Shown: positions 18,285-26,011 of the stretch, one piece after another
Numbering within the stretch: position 1 is the first letter of the stretch
How the letters are laid out: each line of letters begins with the position of its first letter
Origin: Argonema galeatum A003/A1
GTDB lineage: Bacteria; Cyanobacteriota; Cyanobacteriia; Cyanobacteriales; Aerosakkonemataceae
Assembly: GCF_023333595.1 (NCBI RefSeq)
Contig: NZ_JAIQZM010000039.1
Span: 1-58,375 of the forward strand
DNA: 58,375 bases
Reading direction: 5' to 3'
Program-made: the position numbers and the translations under genes
The notes under the pieces: model-generated
What the model was told of the DNA's origin: nothing
What the model saw: the letters and a program-made list of their open reading frames with translations, nothing else
The model's database searches: none

Positions 18285-18656
18285 ATGAAGCTAAAAAGAC
18301 TAGGCCATGTGGCCATTTGTGTCCAAGATATTCAGAAGTCTGCTGAGTTTTACCAAAACTTGGGGATGGAGTTAGTCTGGAAGGATGCTGACTGGGCTTA
18401 TCTCAAGGCTGGCGAAGATGGATTGGCGCTGATGAGTCCGGCCTACGACCAAGCGGGGCCGCATTTTGGGTTTATTTTTAGCGATCGCGCGGAAATGGAA
18501 GCCGCCAACGAGCAGCTCAAAGCCCAAGGTGTTAAAGTCAGCCATATCCACGATCATCGCGATGGCACTGCTTCTTTCTACGGTCGCGATCCCGACGGCA
18601 ATGGTTTTGAATATCTTTACGAACCTGTAGCGGTTGCTGTTGCCAGCAAGAACTAG
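18285..18656 (+). CDS. VOC-superfamily (glyoxalase/bleomycin-resistance-like) protein
   Basis: From ATG 18285 (or 18282) the product is ~123 residues, a single VOC domain with two beta-alpha-beta-beta-beta modules. LKRLGHVAICVQDIQKSAEFYQNLG gives the first metal-ligand His, and the second module has FYGRDPDGNGFEYLYEP with the usual Glu ligand. Small single-domain VOC proteins include glyoxalase I, dioxygenases and resistance proteins, and the substrate cannot be named here. An upstream in-frame extension to 18216 is tnpA-derived sequence and unlikely to be translated. No good ribosome site is seen, so the IS remnant may have replaced its promoter region. Confidence 0.75.
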   Translation: MKLKRLGHVAICVQDIQKSAEFYQNLGMELVWKDADWAYLKAGEDGLALMSPAYDQAGPHFGFIFSDRAEMEAANEQLKAQGVKVSHIHDHRDGTASFYGRDPDGNGFEYLYEPVAVAVASKN

Positions 18657-18866
18657 CAACGCTTGCTGCTATCAAGAACATCTAGATAATCAGAACTTGA
18701 GATAGCAAGTTCTGCACTTTCTCCAAGGAAACCTGATGTTTCTCCTCAAACTTTCGATTTGCACCCTTGACCTTTGGAATATGCCGAAACGGGGTGTTCC
18801 TAGTTTATCCTGAAAATTACAGCCTTTCCCGATCATCACCTTACGTTAAAATCATAATATTAAGCT

Positions 18867-21386
18867 TTGATTCAATCTGAGACTTTAGAACTACTCGAAT
18901 GGCCGCGCCTGTGCCAACATTTATCTACTTTTGCTGCCACTAAGCTGGGAGCGATCGCATCTCGTCATCTCCAAATCCCGCCAACTCAGGATGAGAGCCT
19001 GACTTTAATAGCACAAACTAAAGAAGTTTACAAACTCGAAACTCGTCTGACATCAGGCTGGACTTTTGATGGAATTTGTGATATAGGAGATGCTTTGGAG
19101 CGAGCCGGACTCCAAGGTATTTTGTCTGGGGAAGAGTTGCTGAATATAGCGACGACCCTGGCGGGGACAAGGCAGCTGCGTCGAGTCATCGACAACCAAG
19201 AAGATTTGCCCGTCCTGACAGAGCTAGTCGCAGATTTGCGGACTTATCCAGAGCTAGAGCAGGAAATTCACCGCTGCATTGACGATCGCGGCCAAGTAGC
19301 AGATAGAGCTAGCACCAAACTCGCTGGAATTCGGCTGCAAATGCGGCAACTGCGAGACCGGATTTATCAGGTATTGCAGGGGATTTTGCAGCGACAATCT
19401 GGTGCGGTGCAGGAACAGGTGATTACCCAAAGGGGCGATCGCTTTGTGATTCCCGTCAAAGCAACTAGCAAAGATGCCATTCCCGGTATCGTTCACGATT
19501 CTTCGATGAGCGGCGTTACCCTCTATGTGGAACCTAATGCAGTAGTGTCCCTGGGGAACCAGATGCGGATGTCGATCCGCCAAGAGCAAGCTGAGGAAGA
19601 AACAATTCGCAAAGCTTTGACTGAGCAGGTCGCCGCAGTTCAACCGGATTTAGAGAGGTTGTTGGCGATCGCAACTACATTAGATTTGGCAACTGCTAGA
19701 GCGCGTTACAGTTACTGGTTGCAAGCTAATCCACCTAGATTTGTCGATCGCAAAGAAGGGGAAACCGTTACCCTACGGCAATTGCGCCATCCTCTACTGG
19801 TTTGGCAATATCAGCACGAACAAGGCGCAGCAGTAGTGCCAGTGGATTTACTGATTGGGCCGCAAATTCGAGTCGTAACGATTACCGGGCCAAACACTGG
19901 CGGTAAAACTGTTACCCTGAAAACGCTGGGTTTGGCGTCCCTGATGGCGAAAGTGGGTTTATTTGTACCCGCAAGAGAACCAGTAGAATTGCCTTGGTTT
20001 GACCAAGTTTTAGCAGATATTGGGGATGAACAATCGTTAGAACAAAGTTTATCTACCTTTTCCGGTCATATTCGCCGCATCAGTCGGATTTTAGAAGCAA
20101 TTGGAGAAAAGGGAGCAGAGGAGCAGAGGAGCAGAGGAGCAGAGGAGCAGAGGAGCAGAGGAGCAGAGGAGCAGAGGAGCAGAGGAGCAGAGGAGAGTGA
20201 TTCTGATTTATCCTCCCCCTCCCCCACTCTAGTTTTGTTGGATGAAGTTGGCGCAGGTACTGACCCAGCGGAAGGGAGTGCTTTGGCGATCGCACTATTA
20301 AAATATCTGGCAGATTCCGCACAACTCACCATTGCTACCACCCACTTTGGCGAACTGAAGGCGCTGAAATATCAAGACGATCGCTTTGAAAACGCTTCTG
20401 TAGAATTTGATGATGTTAGTCTTTCGCCTACTTATCGACTACTTTGGGGAATTCCCGGTCGTTCCAACGCACTCGCAATTGCGCGACGCCTGGGACTGAA
20501 TCCAGAGGTAGTTGAAAACGCCCAAACCTATGTAGGAGAAGCTTCCGAAGAGGTAAACGAGGTAATTGCTGGGTTGGAAGCGCAACGAAAGCGTCAGGAA
20601 AGCAAGGCAGAAGAAGCAGCGCAAGTGTTGAAACAGGCAGAGCGTTTTTATCAGGAGGTTTCCCAGAAGGCAGCTGCTTTGCAGGAAAGAGAACGACTGT
20701 TGCGACAACAACAGGAACAGGATGTGCAGAAAGCGCTTGCTGAAGCTAAAGGAGAAATTGCACAGGTAATTCGTCGCTTGCAACAAGGGCCGATGACGGC
20801 TCAAGATGCACAAGCTGCAACCGAAGCAATAAATCAAATTGCTCAACGTCATTTGCCAAAACCGCCAGCAAAACCCAAACCTGGGTTTATGCCTTCTGAA
20901 GGCGATCGCATTCGGATTCCCCGATTGGGACAAACTGCTGAAGTGTTGAGTTCTCCTAACGAAAACGGTCAGCTGAGCGTTAAGTTTGGAATCATGAAAA
21001 TGACAGTATCTTTAGAAGATATTGAATCTCTGGATGGTCAGAAACCAGAACTTCCAGCTAAACAAAAATCAGCCGTTTCATCCCCGCCGTCAACAGGGGG
21101 GAAACAGGCGGTGTCTGTACAGCAAGAACCCAAACCGGCGATTCGTACTTCCCAGAATACTCTCGATATTCGGGGTAGTCGGGTAGCAGATGCGGAAAGC
21201 GAGATTGAACGTGCTATAGGTCAAGCATTAGCGTCAGGAGTGCTGTGGATAATTCACGGTAAAGGCACTGGCAAGCTGCGGGAAGGGGTTCACGAATTCT
21301 TAAAGCGGCATCCGCTGGTCGATCGTTTTGAGTTATCGGCCCGATCGGAAGGTGGTGCTGGTGTTACCGTTGTTCACCTGAAGTAA
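18867..21386 (+). CDS. mutS2: MutS2 ATPase/endonuclease with in-frame repeat expansion
   Basis: The product is 839 residues from TTG 18867 (LIQSETLELLEWPRL matches family N-termini; no ATG nearby). Lever/clamp regions come first, then the MutS ATPase: Walker A TGPNTGGKT and Walker B LVLLDEVGAGTDP. A coiled coil follows (KRQESKAEEAAQVLKQAERF), and the C-terminal Smr nuclease domain carries LDIRG and the IIHGKGTGKLREGV motif. MutS2 suppresses recombination and, in some bacteria, acts on collided ribosomes. Just before Walker B, between RILEAIG and LVLLDE, ~35 residues of repeating GAEEQRSR are encoded by ten 8-bp repeats, absent from ordinary MutS2. Gain or loss of units not divisible by three would frameshift the gene before its active site. 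Confidence 0.93.
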   Translation: MIQSETLELLEWPRLCQHLSTFAATKLGAIASRHLQIPPTQDESLTLIAQTKEVYKLETRLTSGWTFDGICDIGDALERAGLQGILSGEELLNIATTLAGTRQLRRVIDNQEDLPVLTELVADLRTYPELEQEIHRCIDDRGQVADRASTKLAGIRLQMRQLRDRIYQVLQGILQRQSGAVQEQVITQRGDRFVIPVKATSKDAIPGIVHDSSMSGVTLYVEPNAVVSLGNQMRMSIRQEQAEEETIRKALTEQVAAVQPDLERLLAIATTLDLATARARYSYWLQANPPRFVDRKEGETVTLRQLRHPLLVWQYQHEQGAAVVPVDLLIGPQIRVVTITGPNTGGKTVTLKTLGLASLMAKVGLFVPAREPVELPWFDQVLADIGDEQSLEQSLSTFSGHIRRISRILEAIGEKGAEEQRSRGAEEQRSRGAEEQRSRGAEESDSDLSSPSPTLVLLDEVGAGTDPAEGSALAIALLKYLADSAQLTIATTHFGELKALKYQDDRFENASVEFDDVSLSPTYRLLWGIPGRSNALAIARRLGLNPEVVENAQTYVGEASEEVNEVIAGLEAQRKRQESKAEEAAQVLKQAERFYQEVSQKAAALQERERLLRQQQEQDVQKALAEAKGEIAQVIRRLQQGPMTAQDAQAATEAINQIAQRHLPKPPAKPKPGFMPSEGDRIRIPRLGQTAEVLSSPNENGQLSVKFGIMKMTVSLEDIESLDGQKPELPAKQKSAVSSPPSTGGKQAVSVQQEPKPAIRTSQNTLDIRGSRVADAESEIERAIGQALASGVLWIIHGKGTGKLREGVHEFLKRHPLVDRFELSARSEGGAGVTVVHLK
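20112..20191 (+). repeat. Ten perfect 8-bp tandem repeats inside mutS2
   Basis: Unit GGAGCAGA is repeated ten times without a mismatch (80 bp), followed by a partial GGAG. Because 8 is not a multiple of 3, three units encode one 8-residue protein repeat. The perfect identity suggests recent or ongoing slippage. Confidence 0.95.
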
Positions 21387-21394
21387 CGGGAATT

Positions 21395-21611
21395 GGAGAA
21401 TTGCAAATTTAAGATTTCAAATTGCAAATTAGACCTCTTGCAAAAGTCCAAGGGAACCCCACCCCCTCACCCCCTCCCCGCAACGGAGAGGGGGGAAAAT
21501 CTCTGATTCCCTCCCTGTTAACGGGGAGGGTTAGGCTGGGGTTCTAAATATTTTGGCAACAAGTTTATTGAAAATTATTCTGCAATTTTAAATCTTAAAT
21601 CTGAAATTATT
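21395..21611. repeat. Intergenic repeats downstream of mutS2
   Basis: A TTGCAAATTTAAGATTTCAA-type AT repeat near 21412 and its inverse near 21580-21605 enclose a C/G-rich hairpin array (about 21450-21540: CCCCCTCACCCCCTCCCCG, then GGAGAGGGGGG). The nested layout is that of the composite elements seen elsewhere in the window. Confidence 0.6.
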
Positions 21612-22145
21612 TCAGCCCCAAGTGAACAATTCACTGGTTGAAGTGTTGCAACAATCCAGCAGATTTTGAACTTTATTTTTGACGATCGCGTAACGCCAGC
21701 CTAGTAGTTCTCCTTTGTGGTACGAAGTCGCCTCACCGATGATAAAAGGTTCTTGCGAATAAGGGGTACGGCAGCGAATTTTGCCTTCGTCGTATCCCAG
21801 CCAAAAGTCGGTGGCTTTTTGAACCGAGTGATGAATATGCAGGCGATATTCGGAAATTAACAATTCCAAATGCAGCAAACGTTGCTGTATGTCTTGTCCC
21901 TGCTGGTACAACCATTCACACAGCTGATATGATTGCGGGCCCCAAAGATTTTGCTGTGCGATTTCCTGCCAGATTTTCTTCCAATTAAGTGCATAGGTTT
22001 CCTGTATGTAGGACAGAGATGCCCCAGCGGTTAAGGCTTCTGCTAATCCTGTAGTAGCCTGGTTAAACTGGGTCAAGCCTGCCTCAAGCGAAACAAGTGC
22101 CGCTTCGCAGTTTTTCAGTTGCTTATCAGCCCAGCGATTTGTCAT
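21612..22145 (-). CDS. Conserved hypothetical protein, mostly helical
   Basis: This 177-residue soluble protein begins MTNRWADKQLKNCEAALVSLEAG. It is mostly alpha-helical, with a Trp/Tyr-rich centre (WKKIWQEIAQQNLWGPQSYQLCEWLYQQG), and ends in a beta-rich segment (GYDEGKIRCRTPY...YHKGELLGWRYAIVKNKV). No signal peptide, membrane helix or known catalytic motif is visible. It looks like a lineage-specific cyanobacterial protein; function unknown. It is divergent from pgsA, with ~150 bp between starts for both promoters. Confidence 0.65.
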   Translation of the reverse strand: MTNRWADKQLKNCEAALVSLEAGLTQFNQATTGLAEALTAGASLSYIQETYALNWKKIWQEIAQQNLWGPQSYQLCEWLYQQGQDIQQRLLHLELLISEYRLHIHHSVQKATDFWLGYDEGKIRCRTPYSQEPFIIGEATSYHKGELLGWRYAIVKNKVQNLLDCCNTSTSELFTWG

Positions 22146-22295
22146 AGTTTTTTTTATTAAGCTTTTTTTTAATTATTGTAGGTTACTCCCTTTGGTGGAA
22201 GAATTGTTATCCCTTATCCCTTTTTGATTGTGATATGTTAAAATCACTTTTCTGTGCAGTTGACTGTTAGCCGATCGCTTTCTGCTCAATTTTAT

Positions 22296-22817
22296 ATGAA
22301 TATTCCAAATTGGGTCACTTTTTCCCGTCTGTTGGGGTTGCCGTTTCTCCTTTATGGTTTGCACAACCCAACAGAATCAAGCCGCTGGATTTGTTTAGTA
22401 ATTTTTCTGGTAGCCGCCGCTACGGATTGGTTGGATGGCTATCTGGCAAGAAAACTTAACCAAGTTACCGATTTAGGCAAGTTTCTCGATCCGTTGGTAG
22501 ATAAATTGCTGGTGTTAGCGCCTTTGCTGGCGTTGATTGAGGAAGGTGAGGTGCCTGCTTGGGGGGTGTTTCTAATTTTAGCACGGGAATTGGCGATCGC
22601 AGGTTGGCGAGTTAATCAAACTTCAATTTCGGGAGCTAATATTTGGGGTAAGCTGAAAACGGTGAGTCAGATAGTTGCTCTTGCACTTCTCATCGCGCCT
22701 TTACCGGAAGTTTGGCAAATCCCCTCCCTCATCGCCTTTTGGATTTCTGTCGCTTTCACTTTAATTTCCGGTGCTATTTATCTTTGGCCTCAAAATCTTA
22801 CCAAAGAAAATGCTTAA
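22296..22817 (+). CDS. pgsA: CDP-diacylglycerol--glycerol-3-phosphate 3-phosphatidyltransferase
   Basis: The product is 173 residues from ATG 22296 (MNIPNWVTFSRLLGLPF matches the family start; an upstream in-frame extension to 22254 is unlikely). The CDP-alcohol phosphotransferase signature DG-x2-AR-x8-G-x3-D-x3-D is complete (DGYLARKLNQVTDLGKFLDPLVD), within a multi-helix membrane protein. It makes phosphatidylglycerophosphate, the precursor of phosphatidylglycerol, a thylakoid lipid needed for photosystem function. It ends convergently with the next gene, with 4 bp of overlap. Confidence 0.88.
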   Translation: MNIPNWVTFSRLLGLPFLLYGLHNPTESSRWICLVIFLVAAATDWLDGYLARKLNQVTDLGKFLDPLVDKLLVLAPLLALIEEGEVPAWGVFLILARELAIAGWRVNQTSISGANIWGKLKTVSQIVALALLIAPLPEVWQIPSLIAFWISVAFTLISGAIYLWPQNLTKENA

Positions 22818-23419
22818 TAGCCCTGCTGCACCATCCAAACTAAAAATCCCAAGATTTGCTCAACAGGAGGTAACGAGTAATCGGTGAGATCAATTGTTAC
22901 CGTCTGTTCTTCTAGTTTGAGAAAGCGCCATTGCGTACCGCTACTCACAGTACCATAAATTGTTTGGATGGGTTTCTTCTTGGCTGAATTAAATTTTTGT
23001 GCAGCTACCATTTCGGCAATACATTGTCCAATTCCTGACTTAATATCCGACTTTTTCGCTTCTACTATTACAACAGCAGGTGCTTCTACCGTAAGTTGTT
23101 CTGGAGAAAGACTAATCAAAAAGTCGCACACACCGTTGAGTCCAGATGCAACATCGACGTTAAATTCTTCACCGGAAAACACGCTAATTTTCCGATTAAA
23201 AATGCGTCGCACCTCCAGTAAAACTGGATTAATAATTACTTCAGACCTAGCTTTTTCAGTGTCAACGGCGACAGCCCAAGGTAAGTCTTCCAAAATTCCT
23301 AACAGTCTCGCACTCGGTTCTAAAGGTTGGATGTTTGTTGGTAAAAACCTTGTTTCTTCTACAGTTGTAAGGTGGAAATCCTCTTTCACCTTACTTAAAG
23401 TGAATTGACTGTAAGCCAT
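22814..23419 (-). CDS. Hypothetical protein with PD-(D/E)XK-like core
   Basis: The 201-residue product has a restriction-like signature: an Asp in GLNGVCDFLISLSPEQL followed by VVIVEAKKSD (ExK), then a helix GIGQCIAEMVAAQKFN as in several PD-(D/E)XK families. The end is beta-rich (TQWRFLKLEEQTVTIDLTDYSL). Related cyanobacterial proteins are annotated only as hypothetical. Nuclease activity is an inference from the motif. It stands alone, with no methyltransferase or specificity subunit next to it. Confidence 0.6.
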   Translation of the reverse strand: MAYSQFTLSKVKEDFHLTTVEETRFLPTNIQPLEPSARLLGILEDLPWAVAVDTEKARSEVIINPVLLEVRRIFNRKISVFSGEEFNVDVASGLNGVCDFLISLSPEQLTVEAPAVVIVEAKKSDIKSGIGQCIAEMVAAQKFNSAKKKPIQTIYGTVSSGTQWRFLKLEEQTVTIDLTDYSLPPVEQILGFLVWMVQQGY

Positions 23420-23549
23420 GTAATTTTACCTTCCATAAAATACATTTCCGAAACCCGCATAAACCTACAGCCTCTCATGCTGGGGCTACACAAACAAAGC
23501 CTGCCTTCGCAGGCTATATACATTACCTATCCCGACAAAAATACTAGAT

Positions 23550-24488
23550 CTACGAGACGGCTTTCAGAATCTCATCATCCACTGAAAAATCTACTTCTGA
23601 TTTGTCTCTTCCAGACATGATAAAATCATTTTGGAATGAATCTTTCAAACCAGAAATTAAGTCATATTCCGGTTTCCAATTAAGTTCGGTCATGGCTTTA
23701 TTAACTGAAGCAAAGAAGTGCTGCACTCGCAATGGGAAACCTTTGCGTTTGCCGAAATCAAACTTTTTCGGATCGTAATGCACAATCTGAAAGTCATCGG
23801 GTGATTTACCTGCTGCTACTGCACAGGCGCGTGCAAGTCCATCAAAGGTGACGTAGCGATCGCCTGATATATTATACACTTGCCCGATCGCTTTCTCATT
23901 ACCCAGCACAGCTGCCATCGCATTTGCTAAGTCTTTGCAATGACCGAGTTGGGTGATGTGTAATCCGTTACCTGGTACGGCGATGGGCCGATCGCGCACG
24001 ATGCGATCGAAAAACCACGCTTCCACATCATTATAATTTTGCGGGCCGTAAATATAAGTCGGGCGAATTGAGGTAAAAGGCAATCCTTGTTCGATTAAGT
24101 AAGCTTCAGTTTCGTGCTTACCTTTGTGACGGCTTTTTGGGTCAATTGCATCGCCTTCAATATGCGGTAATTCATCTGTTTTGAGATAAACTCCTGCCGA
24201 ACTCATATAGACAAAATGCTGCACCCGACCTTTAAAAATATCGGCTAAAGGTTGAGTATCGCTTAATTCGCGACCGTTGTTATCAAAAATGGCATCAAAG
24301 TTTTCAGACGATAGCTTTTCTTTTATTTGCGAAGCGTCAGTGCGATCGCCGTGAATTTGTTGTATCCCTTCAACTGGCGCTGGCTTTTTGCCGCGATTGA
24401 ATAATACAACTTCGTGACCTTGTTCTACCAAAATTTTAGTCAGATAAACCCCGATAAAGCGAGTGCCACCCATTATTAAAATTCGCAT
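23550..24488 (-). CDS. CSP41-type NAD-dependent epimerase/dehydratase family protein
   Basis: This 312-residue short-chain dehydrogenase/epimerase fold has the nucleotide-binding motif GGTRFIG at the very start and YMSSAGVY in the catalytic position, with SRHKGKHETEAYL in place of the classic YxxxK. That pattern is typical of the atypical SDR group including plant CSP41 RNA-binding proteins, whose cyanobacterial relatives are of uncertain role (RNA metabolism suggested). It starts only 11 bp after a chain of three overlapping small ORFs, so it is probably the last gene of a four-gene operon. Confidence 0.8.
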   Translation of the reverse strand: MRILIMGGTRFIGVYLTKILVEQGHEVVLFNRGKKPAPVEGIQQIHGDRTDASQIKEKLSSENFDAIFDNNGRELSDTQPLADIFKGRVQHFVYMSSAGVYLKTDELPHIEGDAIDPKSRHKGKHETEAYLIEQGLPFTSIRPTYIYGPQNYNDVEAWFFDRIVRDRPIAVPGNGLHITQLGHCKDLANAMAAVLGNEKAIGQVYNISGDRYVTFDGLARACAVAAGKSPDDFQIVHYDPKKFDFGKRKGFPLRVQHFFASVNKAMTELNWKPEYDLISGLKDSFQNDFIMSGRDKSEVDFSVDDEILKAVS

Positions 24489-24499
24489 TTTATACTATC

Positions 24500-24664
24500 C
24501 TATTTATTAGCAGATTTGACTGGTATTTTCCAATAACGTCCTGCGGTATGAACTTCATCGCCAATGATTTTAACACCACCGAGTTCACGTCCGATCGCAA
24601 ATAATTCTTCTCTTTCTTCATCAGTTAAGTAATCATCTCCTTTTCGTCCGCTGGGACTAACCAT
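24500..24664 (-). CDS. Small protein, 54 aa, duplicate of the upstream ORF
   Basis: The ATG at 24664 lies inside the end of the preceding gene (8-bp overlap). The product contains DYLTDEEREELFAIGRELGG, then VKIIGDEVHTAGRYWKIP. This aligns over about 45 residues with the C-terminal half of the upstream protein (DYLTDEERKELTALGRELGG, then VKIIDGYVHTAGRSWKLP). It is therefore a tandem duplication in which the second copy lost the N-terminal half. Function unknown. Confidence 0.7.
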   Translation of the reverse strand: MVSPSGRKGDDYLTDEEREELFAIGRELGGVKIIGDEVHTAGRYWKIPVKSANK

Positions 24665-24956
24665 CCGATTTTACTTCAGATTTAGTCTGGTTTTGCAACA
24701 AAGGTGAATTTTTCGGTAACTTCCAAGAACGTCCTGCTGTATGAACGTAACCGTCAATGATTTTTACGCCCCCAAGTTCTCGTCCTAAAGCGGTTAATTC
24801 CTTCCGTTCTTCATCTGTTAAGTAGTCATTACCGTGAAGACTACCTGATGGACGGTAAGGATCTCCTCCCGCATCTAGATAGCGTTGGCGTCCTACCGCG
24901 AACAGTTCTTTGAATCTTTCATACTTTTGTTTCCGCACTTGAGTAGATTCTGTCAT
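24657..24956 (-). CDS. Small conserved protein, 99 aa
   Basis: The product starts MTESTQVRKQKYERFKELF and is a soluble, charged protein. Its C-terminal half carries the LTDEERKELTALGRELGG / VHTAGRSWKLPK module repeated in the next ORF. No known family is recognised. The start overlaps the previous gene's stop by 4 bp (ATGA), which indicates translational coupling. Confidence 0.75.
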   Translation of the reverse strand: MTESTQVRKQKYERFKELFAVGRQRYLDAGGDPYRPSGSLHGNDYLTDEERKELTALGRELGGVKIIDGYVHTAGRSWKLPKNSPLLQNQTKSEVKSDG

Positions 24957-25138
24957 AGTTCTGACTCCGGTTCGATCGGGACTATTTCGCCATTTTGCAG
25001 CAGCCGCGAGATCGGCAAGACAGGGCTTGGTGTTTCAATGTACCAAGTTCCCGTTTCTATATCATAGAACGTATATCCCAGTAAATCCAAAGTGTCTAGG
25101 GCATTCAGAATTAGGTACTGTTCTTCTGTTGGTTCCAC
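24953..25138 (-). CDS. Small acidic protein, 61 aa
   Basis: The product is MEPTEEQYLILNALDTLDLL followed by GYTFYDIETGTWYIETPSP; it is acidic, beta-rich and ends in EPESEL. No family is recognised. It is the first gene of the chain leading through two related small ORFs to the CSP41-type gene; every junction overlaps or is shorter than 12 bp. The tight packing is the main support for its being real. Confidence 0.65.
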   Translation of the reverse strand: MEPTEEQYLILNALDTLDLLGYTFYDIETGTWYIETPSPVLPISRLLQNGEIVPIEPESEL

Positions 25139-25167
25139 AGGTTGTTACTATTATCGCCTCAAATATC

Positions 25168-25845
25168 TTACAGCCTTAGTTGAGTCACGGCGATTTTACC
25201 AGAAAAGCAGACATCCACATCGCTACCGGGAGTGCGATCGCGTTTTGCATACTCGCCCTGGTAGTAATATTCATCACCTTCGACTCGGTAGTTCACTGGT
25301 AAAGGGTGGGTACTCGGTTCGCAAAATACCACTTCTGGATCTGGTTCTCCCGGTAAAAGATGCGGTAAATTAACATTCCAGAAACTACCGGGTGCGATCG
25401 GTTTATTAAACAAATCATCTAATACTTTCGCCGTCCATCTAGCAGCAGTATCCCAATCAACATTTAACTTACCTTTGCGATAATGAGAAACTGCAATACC
25501 TGGAATACCGTGCGTTGCTGCTTCTCGCACAGCAGCAACAGTACCCGAAATGTAAACATCAACACCCATATTGCCGCCAGCGTTGATGCCCGAAAGTACC
25601 CATTTGACATTTTGACAAAGATGTGTTATGGCAAGGCGCGTGCAATCAGCCGGAGTACCACCTACAGCATATTCGGTTTGCGATCGACGTTCTACGTGAA
25701 TAGCGCCAGTAGTAGTAACTTGATGACCGCAACCCGATAAATGGTCTTTTGGTGCGACAATTATGGCGTTACCGTTGACAGCTTTTTGTAATGCGCGGAT
25801 GCCTGGGGCGTCGATGCCGTCGTCGTTGGTGAGAATTAAGGTCAT
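25168..25845 (-). CDS. surE: 5'/3'-nucleotidase SurE
   Basis: The product is 225 residues from ATG 25845 (MTLILTNDDGIDAPGI; the longer open frame upstream is repeat DNA). The SurE metal site is present: the N-terminal Asp pair NDDG, Ser in DHLSGCGH and Asn in SGINAGGNMG. SurE dephosphorylates nucleoside 5'- and 3'-monophosphates and short polyphosphates, usually in stationary phase or stress. Length is at the short end for the family. It is preceded by an array of family-A palindromes. Confidence 0.93.
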   Translation of the reverse strand: MTLILTNDDGIDAPGIRALQKAVNGNAIIVAPKDHLSGCGHQVTTTGAIHVERRSQTEYAVGGTPADCTRLAITHLCQNVKWVLSGINAGGNMGVDVYISGTVAAVREAATHGIPGIAVSHYRKGKLNVDWDTAARWTAKVLDDLFNKPIAPGSFWNVNLPHLLPGEPDPEVVFCEPSTHPLPVNYRVEGDEYYYQGEYAKRDRTPGSDVDVCFSGKIAVTQLRL

Positions 25846-25891
25846 AGGTTTTCGCTGGAGTAATATAGAGTAATGTAATATAGAGAACAAA

Positions 25892-25990
25892 GGTACGTTG
25901 TTGCGCTTCAGCGCTCTTAGCACATTCTTACGCTTCAGCGCTCTTTGGCACATTCTTACGCTTTAGCGCTAAAGCGCAACAACATACCTA
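25892..25990. repeat. GCGCTTYAGCGCTC palindrome array
   Basis: The outer arms (GGTACGTTGTTGCGCTT at the left and its inverse ending near 25987) enclose two direct repeats of the form CACATTCTTACGCTTYAGCGCT. This is an expanded version of the hairpins at 1-36, 46215-46271 and 50079-50146. Confidence 0.8.
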
Positions 25991-26011
25991 AAAATCAACT
26001 GATTAACTTAC

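Noticed and set aside
20066..20341. Ser/Leu-rich minus-strand frames in mutS2
   Set aside because: They are antisense translations of the 8-bp repeat array.
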